This document shows positions 9,920-23,592 of a stretch of 64,000 bases of DNA, one piece after another. The translations under genes were made by a program, and so were the position numbers. How positions within the stretch are numbered: position 1 is the stretch's first letter; every line of letters starts with the position of its first letter. Source of the DNA: Pyrenopolyporus hunteri (lineage: Eukaryota; Ascomycota; Sordariomycetes; Xylariales; Hypoxylaceae); the NCBI GenBank assembly GCA_902806595.1, contig CADCXC010000046.1, positions 744,001 to 808,000 on the forward strand, given 5' to 3'. Under the pieces are notes generated by a model. It saw only the letters and a program-made list of their open reading frames with translations, was not told the origin of the DNA and did no database searches.

Positions 9920-11500
9920 TAATAAAAGTTACCATTATTATTTTTACCTTATATATTTTTTATATTTTTAATATTTTATTAAAAATTATTACATATATTT
10001 TAAAAAAACGATTTATTTTAAACTTATATCGAAAAATTATTTCATACATTTAAAAAAAACGATTTATTTTAATTTTATATTATAAACGTTTAATTTTACG
10101 TTATTTTTATTATCCATATTATTACCATTATTTAAAACGTTATTAATCGATTTAAATAACCGGGGTAATTTATTTTTAACCGTAAAACGATTCCTTTCGA
10201 ATTCGTTATTATTATTATCATTAAACGAATTATAATTTTTATTACTTTAACGAATTATAACATTTTTATTAATAAAATAATGTTAATAAAATTTATTTTC
10301 GCAGTCGTTAAAATTACCGTTATTATTATTATTATTGTCGTAAATTTAAAAACAAAATTATTTATTCGAAGTAAAAAGTTTATTTTTTAGTAATTAAAAT
10401 ATTTACGAAATCGACGATATCGTTATATTTTTAAAAGACATCGTAATATCGTTATTAATTATGTTTTTAAAGACGAAAAATACGAATCGATTTACTTTCG
10501 AAGTTTCGAAAAATCGCATAATTATATTATCGAATATTATTTATACGAAATAAATAAATAAATATTTAAAACTTACCTTACGAAATTAATAAAATTTTTT
10601 ATTATAAAATAAAATTTTTTATTTATATAATAATCGAAATAAATAAAAAACATATAATATTAAAACATAACTATTATTTTTTATTTTAAAAATCGATATA
10701 AGTTTTTTATAATCGAATATTTTATAAATATTTACACGTAAAAAAAGTGTATTTTTAATATCGTCGATTAATAAAAGGATTTTTTAACCGTAAATATTTA
10801 TTTCATTATATAAAAATTAAAACTTTTATTTTTTAAAAATTATATAAATTTATTTATAACCGTAATAAAATTATATAATTCGATAATATTTATTATAAAA
10901 TATTATATACTTTCGTTTTTTAAACTTTAAATATTTAACTTTATCGTTAAAAATATGTAAAATATCGAAATTTCGTTAAAATAAAAATAAATTATTATAA
11001 AGAAATAATTAATAATCGAAATTAAAAATAATTAAATAAAATTTTAATTTATATAATTAATATTATAAAATTAAATGATTTAATTATAATAACATACATA
11101 TAAAATTATTAAAAAATTAAAAAATGTAAAATTAATATTTTTCATATCGTAAAATATTATTAATCGATCGTATAAATCGTAAATTATTAATTTAATTAAA
11201 AAAATTAAAATAAAAACGATTAACGTCGTTTTTAATAATTTAAATATTATCGATTAAAATATAATAAATGTAATAAATTAAATTATAATTAATATTATTA
11301 TCGTTTAAAGTAAGAAACTTTAAAAACGGTTAATATATTTTAAAATAACCCGGATAATAAATAATAATAAATATTATTTCGAATGATTTCGAAGTAATAT
11401 AAAGTTATACGAACGGTTAAATTATTAAAATTAATAAAGATTAAAATTTTATATTTAAATAAAATATATAATAGATAAAATAAAAAAAAGGAAAATTTAA
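9920..11500. repeat. Segment repeated in inverted orientation at about 39190-40690
   Basis: Reading 39190-40690 in reverse complement reproduces this stretch in order, with C/T and G/A differences. Shared landmarks include ACGTTATTAATCGATTTAAAT near 10138, TTAATAAAATAATGTTAATA near 10269, CGAAAAATCGCATAATTAT near 10507, TTATATAATAATCGAA near 10622 and TTAATATATTTTAAAATAA near 11331. Coordinates of matching points sum to about 50,600-50,700, so the alignment is collinear. It is probably a transposon shared by the two AT blocks. Confidence 0.7.
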
Positions 11501-14500
11501 ATATATATTATAACGTAAAAAAATATTGGATAAATAATAGGGTTAATTTCGAAAAAATAATAATTATATATTCGAATTAATTATATTAAATTTTACCGAT
11601 AATATATTTAAAAATTAAATCGAGTTATTTTCGTTATTATTACAATCGAAAATATATAACGATTTCGTTAAAATTTTAAATATTCGACGTTTATAATTAG
11701 TAATTTTTATTTATATTATCTATTAAAAAAAGTTATAAAAAACACGACTATATTCGAAAAAAATGTTAAATATTAAACTTTTAAATTTAAAAATATATAA
11801 AATAATTACGTACGATAATTTCGAAGTAAATTTGACATAAAAAATATCGTATATAACGTAATTTAAAATTATCTTTTATAATTTATAAATAATTACGGTA
11901 TAAAAAATAATTAATAAAAATTGTTTTTTATAATATATAATATTATTAATGTTAAAATTTTAACGTATATATTCGATAGGAACGATAAATTTATCGCGAT
12001 TATTTCGTAATTTTTCGTTTAATTTAAAAATAAACGGAGGGTTGTTATAATTATCTTAAATAATTATAATAATTTATAAAAAATCGTTAAAAACGTCGAT
12101 ATTTTCGATTTAAAATATATTATATATAATACTTTAAACATTATTTATTAATTTTATATCGTTTTAAATATTATACATTAATATAATTTTATATTTAATA
12201 TAGATAAAAAATATCTTAAAAAAATTATTAACGAAACGGGATTTTATATACGTTATATCGTTTTTTTAATGAATGATTTTAACCTCGACGATAATATTAT
12301 CGAAGTATAATATATGTTATTAATTATATTCGTTAATTTACGTTTTAATAAAATATATATATATAGTTTCGTTAAAACCGTTAACTTTTCCCGATAAAAG
12401 TTTAATTATATATTTCGAATTTAATAACTTTTAAAATAAAATAATTATTTTCATTTTTTATAACTTAAATAAAATTAAACGAAAATAGGTTTAATCGTTA
12501 TTAAATTATTATTAAATCATAAATAAAATAATAAAATATTGAAAGAAATTATATACGTTTTTCTTTATAATATCGTTTTTTTTTAATTTAACCTCGACTA
12601 TATATAAAAACTTATTAAATACGGGAAGTAGTTAAAAAAAATTATCGATTAAAATTACGTTTAAACTTTCGAAATATTTATATCGACGTTTAGGAAATAT
12701 TTTACGTAATTGTTTATCGATTTAATTTAATATTTTTAATTCGATTATATTTTTTTTATCGATAACGAGGTAATGGACGTTATAAAATTTACGTTAGATA
12801 AAGTTTAACGTAAATAAGTTATTCGATAATAATTTATAAATTCGTTTAATCGAAAGAGATAATAATAAGTGTAAAATTTTATTATTTATTTAATTATTAA
12901 CGACTTTAATTAAAGCGGTTTTTAAAATAAAAGATTTTTTATTAAGTGTAATAAATCGAAGGTATAAAAAAAAAATTTTTATTATATAAAATTTATTAAT
13001 TTCGCCGTCGCCGTTTATTTAAATACGAAAAAGCGGTGGTATTTATTTATTTCGTAAATTTTTTTAATAATAATTTATAACGATATCGTATATAAACCGT
13101 TATTTACGATTTAAAATATCGTACATTTTAAGGGGTAAATTTTCGACATTTTAATCATTTAGTATATTTTTTCGTAGTTATTTTTAATAGTTATTAATAT
13201 TAAATAATTTATATCGATAGTGTTCGACGTAAGTTTATTAATTATAATTAATGTTTATATTTTATCGATTAAATAAATTTGTTGTTTTTTATTTAGTTTT
13301 TAATTTCGGAATTAACCTTATAATTTTTTATTAATTTTTTATCGTAACTTTTATATTATTTTTCGTTTATTCGAATTTATTTAAATTTATAATGGGGTTA
13401 ATTGTATTTATTTTTTTATAATAGTCGTTTTTATGGTTGTAATTATTTATATAGTGTCGGTAAGTGGTTGAATATTTATTAAATCGGGTGTCGTTTATTC
13501 GTAATAATTTATTATGGTTGCGGTGAAGATGGTTTAATATAAGTTTCACGTAATAAAAATTTAGAAATTATAGGTACGAAATAATAGATTTATATCGTAG
13601 AAAGTAATATAGTATGCGAGGTAAAATTAAAGTTTATTATATTTTTTAACGGTTCGAATCTTTTACGTTGAAGTTTTAATGTTTTAAAAATTCGAAATAC
13701 GATACGTTTTTTATTATCGAAGGCTTTTAAAGGTATTTTTCGTATTACGTTATAAATAATTCGAGTTTATTTTCGTCGTTAAAATTAAAAAACCGCGAAT
13801 GAAAATTTAGGTATCGATAATTAACGACTTTTATAATGCGGTTATTTTTTTATAACGGAAGTATTAAAAAGTGATAATAAATTTTTTACGTGGAATAATT
13901 TTTTTTATTAACGAATTTATTTATTAATTTCGATATAAAAGAAAGTATAAAGTTTTTATTAATAATATAAAGAAGTATCGTTTTTATAATTTTCCCGTAT
14001 ATTATTAAAAAGAATTTAAATTTATTATAATATTTCGTAATATAATCGATAACGGTTTATTTAATAAAGTAAAGCGAAATATCGATATTAACGAATTAAT
14101 ATAAATATATTATTAGATTATATTAATTAAAAATTATATTATTTTTTTAAACTTTAAATGTTTATTACGTTTTATTCGTGTTTTTTATTATTCGAGGGGT
14201 ATTTAATTTATTTTACGAGAAAAAAAAATAATATTTCGAATTTAATGTTAGTTTTTTATTTTTTTTCGTTTCGGTGATTTTTTATTTATTTAATTTTAAA
14301 TAATATTAAAATGTATAATAATAGTGTTAATATTAATTTACGATATTATTTAATTAATTTTATATTATATCGATATTTAACGGGTTTAAAATTAAAAAAT
14401 TACTTTTATTTTTATGATTTATAAATTCGAGTTTAAAGTTAATAATTGTGATATAGTAGTTTTATATTTTAGTAAAATTTTATTTTAACTTTTTAGTTAT

Positions 14501-17500
14501 TATATTCGGCGGGGGGTTATTTACGAATTAATTTAATTTATAGTTATAAGGGTTATTACGATTTTATTATTTATAACGATATTAAAAATCTCCGAGGTTA
14601 AACTTTTATTTTAAAATAATTTTATAGAAATGTTTAAATTTCGAATAGAAATGTTACGCCGTTATATAAAGGTTTTTACGTAATAATTTACGAGATAAAG
14701 TTATGTATACCAACTTTTTAAATATTTTTTAATATTTAAATTCGAATATATGTTGATATAAGTTTTATTAATATAAGTCGGCCGGGTTTAATATAAAGAA
14801 CGTAAAAAATATATCGAAATAATAAATAAATAACTTTAATTTACGTCGATAACGATATTAATAAAGGCGTATATTTTTAATAATGTTAATATATTACGAA
14901 ATATTATTTAAAATAATTTAAATTTTAAGTTAATTCGAATTTTATAAAGTGATTTAAAGTTTTTTTTTAGTAAATAATTTATTTTATTAATAATTAATAA
15001 AAAATTTATTTTATAACTTAATTTATTATCGTAATATTATATTTAAAATAATGTATCGAAAGTTATAATATCGAATAAATCGACCGTTTTTTTATTTTAT
15101 AATATATTAAATATAATCGTGGTATATTATAAAGTGTTATCGCGATTCGATAAAATCGATTTCGTTTTTCGAAAATAAGGTAAGATAAGAAAAAAAAAAT
15201 AAAATTTAATTATAATTAAATTTATTTAAAAGTATATTTTTTATCGAAGGTATGCGAAGTTAATGGGTATTTTATAGATCGTATTGGCGAATAAGTAGTT
15301 ATTTGTTATTTTTTATTTCGTTAAAGTAAATATAATTTTAAAATTATTATAATTTCGATTCGGTTATTAATAAATTAAATATCGTAGTTTTATTATAAAT
15401 ATTCGTATTTTCTTTTTTTTTTTATATTAGTTTAATATTTATAATAATATCGACAAGGTTGTTTATTTTATAAATGGTTAATAAATCGAAAATGGATTTA
15501 TTTTTAAGTAATTAGATTAAACTTTTTTCGTTTTATTTAAAATTTCGATATTTAGGGTGATTTTTTATTAAATATTAAAGTTAGATTTTTATAAAATGTT
15601 ATTAAATTTAAAAGTGACGATAAAATTAACGGTTTATTTTCGTAATTTATTATTTATCGAATGGTCGAAAAATAACGATATTTAAATCTTTTAGTATAAA
15701 AAGTAATTTAAAATATATTTTTTCGATATTACGTAAAAAATAAACGATATAACTACGATATTTAAATTATTAATTACGAATCTAAAAATTTATTAATTTT
15801 TAAATAATATCGTATAATAATATAATCGTATATATCGTAAATATATTAACATTAATATATATTTTTATAATAAAAAATTTTTTAATAAATTTAAATTACG
15901 ATAAAATATTCGATATATTTTCGAAATCGAATTTATTAATTATAAAATAATAAAAAAATTCATTTTATATTTTTTTATTATTTTTATTATAATATTTTTT
16001 ATAAATTTTATTAAGTCGTAATATAATATTAAATCATTTTTTTTTATATCGAAAATATTATTTTATTTTTTTATTTATTATTATTTTATTAAATTATTTT
16101 TTAATAATAAAATTTTATTCGTTTAAAAAATATTTTATATCGATACGATTAAATAAAATTAATTATTTATTAAGTTTTCGTAATAATTTTTTCGAGGATA
16201 TATATATACGAAAATAATTAATTAGGTTATATAAAATAAAATAATCGGAAATGTTTTAACTTTGTAAATGAGGGGGTTTTTAAAACGGAAATTTATTTTT
16301 ATAGATTAAAATATTTTATATTATTAATTCGTTAAATTTATTATATTTATTATTCGAATCGTTTATCGTAATTTCGTTATTATATTAAAAAAATATCTAA
16401 ATCGATAAAGTAATTTTTATATTATTTAATAAATATATCGGGGGCGAATTATTAAACATTAAATTAAAACGTAAAATAAAAATTTAATTTAATCGAAAAT
16501 ATTTTCTACATTTTAAATTAAATTAAAAAACAGAAGTTAAGTTTAATCGGGGGCGATTTTTACGACGTAAAATAATAAATTACGTTAATTATTTGTTAAT
16601 TTCGTTATTTTTATATTTCGTATAATTTTTATAATAAAATATATTTTATAAAAGTAAAATTTACGATATAAACTTATTATAATATTTTTTAACTTTATAT
16701 TTTTTTTAAATAATTAAACACTTATACTACGTAATAATTAATTAAAATATATTTATTATAATATAATTATTTTCATAATATATATTCGTTAAGATTTAAT
16801 ACGTAACATTTATACGAATAATAAATATTGAAGTAAAAATAAAAAAATTTATAATTATTATCGAAAAAAATGTTTTATTAAATAAAATAATTCGTAATAA
16901 ATTTATTAATTTTTTATTATTAATAATTTAAATAATTAATTATAAATAATATTATATAATAAATATAATTTATACATTATTATAATAAATAATAATAGGT
17001 TAAATATATTATTATTAAAAATTTCATATTATAAAAATTACGAAATTAATCGATATTTTATTTTTAACCGTATTTTACGTAAATTTTATACGAAAAGGGA
17101 TTTTTAATATTTATAAAAAAAAATATTATTTATAATAAATATTAAATTTTAAAAAAATTCGTATATTATAATAATAATAAAACAAAATAATAAATATTTT
17201 AAAAATTAACGGTTGATTTTTAAAAAAATTAAGAAAAAATAAAAACGAATCGATTAAAAGATGTATTTAATAAAAAAGCCGTTATTTTACGGAATTCGTT
17301 AAAGCGTATTAAACCGCGTACAATTAATTTAAATTAAATTTAATTAATTATAATTTACGATAAACTTATTAATTATTTATTAATTACTTTATCGAAATCC
17401 GTAATTACTTTTTTAATTATATATAATAATTTTCTTAAAAAGCTTATTATTAAATATTTCGTACGAAATAAATTTTATATATATTTTTTAATTATCGATA

Positions 17501-20500
17501 ATAATATATATATATTATTATAATAATATTTTATTATTAAAATAAATTTTAATATAATATTTATTTATTTTTATATATAAATATTATTATTTTTATATTT
17601 TATTATTAAATAATTAAATGTATATTATTTTTTAATAATTATAATTATAAATGTTTATTTTATAAATAAATGTATTTACCATTAATAATAAAATATTATT
17701 ATATTTAAAATAATAATATACGATTTTTTTTAAATAATAACGAATATTACTTTTTATAATTTTATAAAATAAATGTTATTTAATATTATATTATTTAAAA
17801 TTCGTATATTTATTATTATACGGTTTTTTTTTTTCGTTATATTTATATAATTTAATATTTTTTTATATATAATAAATATAGGTATCGAAAATAAAATCGA
17901 TTTTCGATTTTTAAATATTTTTTTTTATTTTATTAATTTATTAATCGTCGTATCGATAATTTTTTAATTTTTTTTATTAATAATATACGGTCGATATTTT
18001 TTAAAAATATAATATTTTTAAATTAATTTAAAGTTAAATTTAAATAACTTTTTATACGAAATATTCGTATATTTTTTATTTTAAAAAATATCCTCGAAAT
18101 TTAATATAACATTCGTTAATTTTTAAAAAGTGTCGAAAAATATTAAATCTTTATAAATTATTATATTCGTCGAATATTTTTTCGAATTTTTTATATAAGT
18201 TAATATAAATTTCGTCGATATTTTTAAAATATATATAAATTTAAAGTTTATAAAAAATTTTCGAATAATTAATTCGATTATTTAATCATTAATAATTTAA
18301 TATTTTTATAATTTTTATTTTATCGATATAAAATATTTTATTAATATATTTTTAAGTAATTTTATATTTCGATTCGTATTATTTTATATAATAATTTCGC
18401 TTATAACATTTATTATTAATAATACGAAATATAAAATTTAATTATTTTTCGATTCGAATATTAAATTTTAATCGAAGTATATAATGTAGTTAATTTTTAC
18501 GTATTAATATATTTATAATGAAATAATATTTTTTTTTATAATCGTAATTCGAGATTTAATATATTATTTATTATCCAAAGTTATTAATATTAATATAGCG
18601 ACGCGATAATTTTATATAATAATTATTTTTTTCGATATAATAATGTTTATTTATTTAATATTTAATATATTTATATTTATTAATATATATATTTATAAGT
18701 TTTATATTAATGTAATTTTACGTATAAATGTTGCGATTATAAATCGGTTATTTTATACGTTTTTAAAATAAAATCGAATAATCGTATATTTAAATGTTAA
18801 ATATTATTCGATTATTATATTATATATAATTATAAGTATCGCTTGTTTTTTAATTTTTATTTTAAGGTAATATTTTTATATTTATATACGATCGATTAAT
18901 ATTTTCGTATATTTAATATCGACATATATATTTTTTTAATGTTTACGTTTTAATAACGATATAATAAAAAATTTTAAATATATTTTTAATTTATATATAA
19001 AGTTTATATTAATGTTTATCGTTAAATTTATTTTCGATTATATAATATTAACATTAAACTTAATTTTTAATAAAAGTAAAAATAAATTAAAGTTTTATTA
19101 TAATAAGCCGGTTATTTTTATTTTTTTATCGTTTAATATTATAAAAATCGTTATTTTTTTATTTATATAATAAAATTTCGTAAAAATCGTATCGTAATTA
19201 ATTATAATGTTAATTTAATCGTTAACGTTTTATATTTTTTTATAAAAATTAAAAATTTTCTTTAATTTATTTTAACTTTATATAATGTTTTTTATATAAA
19301 AATCTCGAATATATCGAAATAAATTATTATAATTTTTAATATTTTAATGATATATTTTATAAATAAAAAGTCGAGGTGTTAAAATTATTACATCGAAATT
19401 CGTTATATCGTTCGTATTATTATTCGTTATCGAAGGCTCGAAATTTTTCGAAATTTCGTTATATAATATAATTTAATTTTCGTATTTATTATTTAAATAT
19501 TTTTTTATATAAAACTTTTATTAATTTTTATTATTACGTTAATCTTCGTAATAATATTTTTTAAATATATTATTTTTTTTATATTAATTATAATAAAATT
19601 AAATATAATTTTAATTAATTATATATATTCGAATTTAATATAATAAACGACGATTTTATTAAAATTATTACGCGTTTTATTTTTATTATATATTTTAATA
19701 TTTTTAAAAATTTTATTTATATATTTATAAATATCTTTTATTTTAATTATATTTATTCGATTAATTACTTTAAAATATTTTACGATTTTATAAAAATAAT
19801 TGTTATTAATTACGATTTTACCATTATTAATTATTTCGTTATTAATTTTAATTATTATATTAAATTTATATTTAAAAATTTAATTAATGTTAATTTTATT
19901 ATTAACTTTAATATATATTTTAATATAAAAGTTAATTTTAAATTAAATTATAAAATTATAATCGAGTTTAATTTTAATAATATTATAATTATTAATTAAT
20001 TACGCGATTTTATTAATTTTAATATTTAAAATTTAATAAAAATTATTATTTACCGTTAGATTATTAATTATTTTATTAAATTTCTCGAATTTTTATATAT
20101 AAAATTTATTTATAATCGTCGATTATATTAAAAAATTATTTAATATTTATATAATTATCGAGTTTTTTTAATTATTTTTAAATACGATAATCGAAAGTTT
20201 TAAACGTTATTTTTAATTAATTTTTTATTAATTAACCGTAATTTTTTACATTTTTAACTATATTATTTATAAAAAAACGGATTTTTTTTCTTTTTTTTAA
20301 ATCTATTAATAAAAACGAACGGCTTCGTAGATTTTATATAATTAAATTTAATTATTTCTTAAAATAAATAATTAATTTATCACACATATAATCGACATTT
20401 CTTATAAATAAAACGTTTTTTTTTATTAAAGTTAACTTTATTATTAATTAAATTTATATTATATTTTATAAATATAAAAATTATATTATTTTTATTTATT

Positions 20501-21729
20501 ATTCGTTTTTTATAATAATTAATTTTTTTAAACGATTCGTAAATATATAAACATTTATAAATATATATTATTTTTTTAAAAACACCATTTTAAAAAAATC
20601 GAAATCGAAATATTTCGAATTAAAAAATCCCATTTATTTTATTATTAATAAATTTATATTTAAAACGTAAATATTCGATATTTTTTTAATATTTTAATTA
20701 TTTTATTATATCGTTTATTATAAAATTTAAACGATAATTTAAGTTACGATTTTAATAATTAAGTTATTATTAAAGTTATATTACTTTTATATATTCGAAA
20801 AGTTAATTTAATCGGTAGATTTTATATTTAATATAACGCGATTTTACGATTTTATAATCGTTTTAAAAATTTCGACTAAATTTTCGTTTTTTAATATTTA
20901 AAACGATAATTAATATTTTAATTATATTAATATATAAAATTATAATATAAAATCGATTCGTAATTTATTAAATAATTTTTTTAATTTAAAATACTTTAAA
21001 TTCGATATATTTATATTTTTTTCGAAATAAAAATTAAATATGAAATTTTATTTTATTAATATTTTTTTTATATTTAATATATTATTTTTCGAAGGGATTA
21101 AAAGTATTTTTAAAGTTTAATAAATATAAGATATTTATAATTTATTATTCGATTTTCGGCGATTTATAAAATATAATAATTCGAAGCGTAATAATTTTAA
21201 TAAAGTAAAAAGTAATAATTCGATTAATTTTACCGTAATTACTAATGTTTTTTTTTTTTTTTCGAGGGGTTTTTACTTATTATAATAAAGTTTTAAAGGG
21301 GGTAATTTTTTTTAAATTTATAATCGATCGTTTTTACGGTTTAGAAAATTTTTTTCGTTAATTTTTAAAAAATAAACGAAAATTTACTTTTTTATTTACC
21401 CATTCGACGAAATAAATTAAATTATCGAAGTTTAAAATTTTTTAATTTATTAATAATAATATTATTCGAACGAAAATAAAATTTTATAATTTTATTAAAT
21501 ATAATATTAAATGTTTTATTTATTCGAATTATAAAAATTATTTAACGTAAAAAATCGTTATTATTTTTTAATAAAAATAAAATAAAATTAAAAAAAAAAA
21601 ATTAAAAAATAATTAATCGATATTCGAATTTTTTATTTTAATAATAAAAAACGATATCCGTTCTTCCAAACTATTAATATTTAATTTCGTATTAAAAATT
21701 CCAACCTTTTAATAAAAAAATACTACTAT
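11501..21729. other. RIP-saturated AT-rich interior of block 1
   Basis: About 10 kb with no gene and no obvious tandem array. Stretches where isolated G survives (for example 12700-16700 and 17450-20200) alternate with stretches where isolated C survives (for example 16700-17450), which implies strand-switching of the mutation process or differently oriented nested elements. Pol remnants are expected in a retroelement this size, but I could not recognise any by eye. Confidence 0.5.
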
Positions 21730-21872
21730 TATTAAATAGAGTATTTTTTATTAATTATGTATGTTGTTATATTATGTAAGTATGTACATACATGATCTAT
21801 GGTTAGGGTATTTATGTCTGTGGGGTATCGGCTTATCGATATGGGGGGTGTCCCTATCTATGTCCTCCGACA
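21730..21872. repeat. 3' (right) LTR of the block-1 element, 143 bp
   Basis: Aligns gap-free to 5160-5302. It starts TATTAAATAGAG (G-to-A version of TGTTGGG...) and ends CTCCGACA with an intact CA end. It is immediately followed by TACAT (21873-21877), the right target-site duplication. GC-balanced sequence resumes directly afterwards. Confidence 0.8.
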
Positions 21873-23592
21873 TACATACTGAGTGCGTGGAAATCAGAAA
21901 CATTACCGGGACGTCGGGTCGCTACAATACCATGTCGATTCCCCACAGAAACGAGCCAATGCATTCTCATCGCATGCCGTGAAGTTGTCTCATACGATGA
22001 AGGAAACGACTTCATCGTTGCGCAAGATTCCTAGAGGTTCCTAAAGTGGTAGCCAGGCTAGAGACTCAGGTATATATAGAAGGCTGAATAAAGGAGCACA
22101 TCCTCACACTGCAGAGTTGGCGATAGAGCAAACCCGACGATCTTCTTTTTTCTTAATTCAACCAAGTTCCTTCCCCAGTTAAACTCGCGATTCATCCGCC
22201 CACCAGTTTGCCTGAGTTACTATTATAAGTCCAACAGCGCGGTCCTGTAGAACTAGAAACACGCATTCCTTCAATTCACAACGAAAACTTGACTCGAGGG
22301 CAAATCCCAATAGAGCCAAGCTCAGAAATTGTCTAGCAGAAACCAGAAGGATGCCCCGCCTCACTCAAAAGATAATGCAAGATTATCCTTCCTAGGTATC
22401 CTTCGAAAGGTTCTGAATCCTTCCAACGCACGCCGCAATAAGCCACGTGAAACTAAATCCACGATAGTTACCAGCCAACAGCTTCTTTCGGCTCACTTGA
22501 TATTCTATATATCACTCTAGAATTTTTTTTCTCTATTTTTCTAGACACCGTAAGGGCCATGTCGAACGCCATAAACCGCGCCCTAATATCCGTGTTTTTA
22601 CGCTAAGACTATTATAACTCCGGCGAGTTCTAGACCTAGTAACTCGCTGTAAATTCAGTGGGTTTTAACGCTATAAGCCCCGCATTTGCAAGGAAGAGAG
22701 GACAGCGCAATGTGATTGGTTGGGAACGGCTTTATTGTAGTGCTGTATGCCCCATAAATATAGTGGGTTTAGGGCAGAAACACGGCACGCATTGCATCGT
22801 CAGTAAGCCCGTCTACCTTTATCGTCACCGTCAAAATGCGCTGTAACGTTAGCTACCAGGTAGATACCCCTGACGCGACCACAATTGCGCCGACAGTTAT
22901 TATCCGCGTTATGGACAGTCTTTCAGAGGGGATACGCGGACTCGCATCTAATCCGTAGGTATTCATTAAGATATAACTATAAGTTTAAATAGAAATATTG
23001 CTTACTAGCTTATGTTGAAGTCGTCAATTACCTTGATATCCTATCAATGCGGTCTTAGCAGTATCTATAGTCTATACCTCTTCTCTATAAGAAAAGGAAA
23101 CGCAATAATTAAGGACCGAATACTAATGCACCCCGGCGAAAACAGCATCCGTAGTCATGTGTTTCGCCATCGTCACTGGGACCCTCCCGGGTTCCGCGTG
23201 GACTTTGTCAAAAGAGCCTATCAACATCAGGGCGCGGTGTACTCAGCGGCCCGAGCCCGAGCGCCACGACCTAGCGTCGCCAGGTCGAGAGAGTCGAAGC
23301 TGCGTCGCTATTTGCCCTTCCTTTTACGGAGTGGATCTGCATTGTCGTCGTCGGAGCAATGCGAGGCCCTTTCGGCGGACGTCTTGGAAAGGGGACGTCA
23401 GGACTCACACGTTGTATCCCATTATGTAACGCGCTATAAGGTGTCCTGCAACATTTGCTCCGAGGGCATTTTCATGCAACTATATGCAAGTAACATATGA
23501 ACAATGGCTGCTTTGCTCTTCGTGGCATGTGCACCTCGCCCGGAATGTAAGAACACTTGAGGCTACCTGTTGGACTTATATACGCCGAGATA
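21873..23592. other. Intergenic region right of block 1; possible promoter remnant
   Basis: GC-balanced, no convincing gene. A TATATATAGAAGGCTGAATA segment at about 22071-22090 looks like a core promoter, but no recognisable coding frame follows. Several overlapping short frames on both strands at 22179-22520 and 23012-23500 have no motif. The 23157-23429 stretch is more GC-rich and could be a gene relic; I cannot identify it. Confidence 0.4.

Larger units (their letters stand above)
5160..21872. mobile_element. RIP-degraded LTR retrotransposon (16.7 kb with nested sequence), AT-rich block 1
   Basis: Terminal direct repeats of 143 bp (5160-5302 and 21730-21872) align without gaps at a constant offset of 16,570. 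They begin TGTTGGG (left copy) and end CCGACA (right copy), the TG..CA ends of LTRs, and are bordered by TACAT on both sides. I count 23 differences between the LTRs, all transitions, as RIP predicts. The interior is far AT-richer than the flanks and has no intact coding frame; the long frames in it are low-complexity artefacts. At 16.7 kb it is too long for a simple element, so it must contain nested insertions: the minisatellite element 5647-7300, a palindrome near 9465, and a segment at about 9920-11500 homologous to inverted sequence at 39190-40690. The original orientation is uncertain; a purine-rich tract read on the minus strand just inside the left LTR hints at minus. Confidence 0.8.

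Noticed and set aside
9630..9935. 101-codon minus-strand frame of Leu-Leu-Tyr-Tyr repeats
   Set aside because: Direct product of the 12-bp tandem array whose period is a multiple of three.
23012..23500. 162-codon plus-strand open frame
   Set aside because: No motif, atypical composition and overlapping frames in other phases; at best a gene relic.
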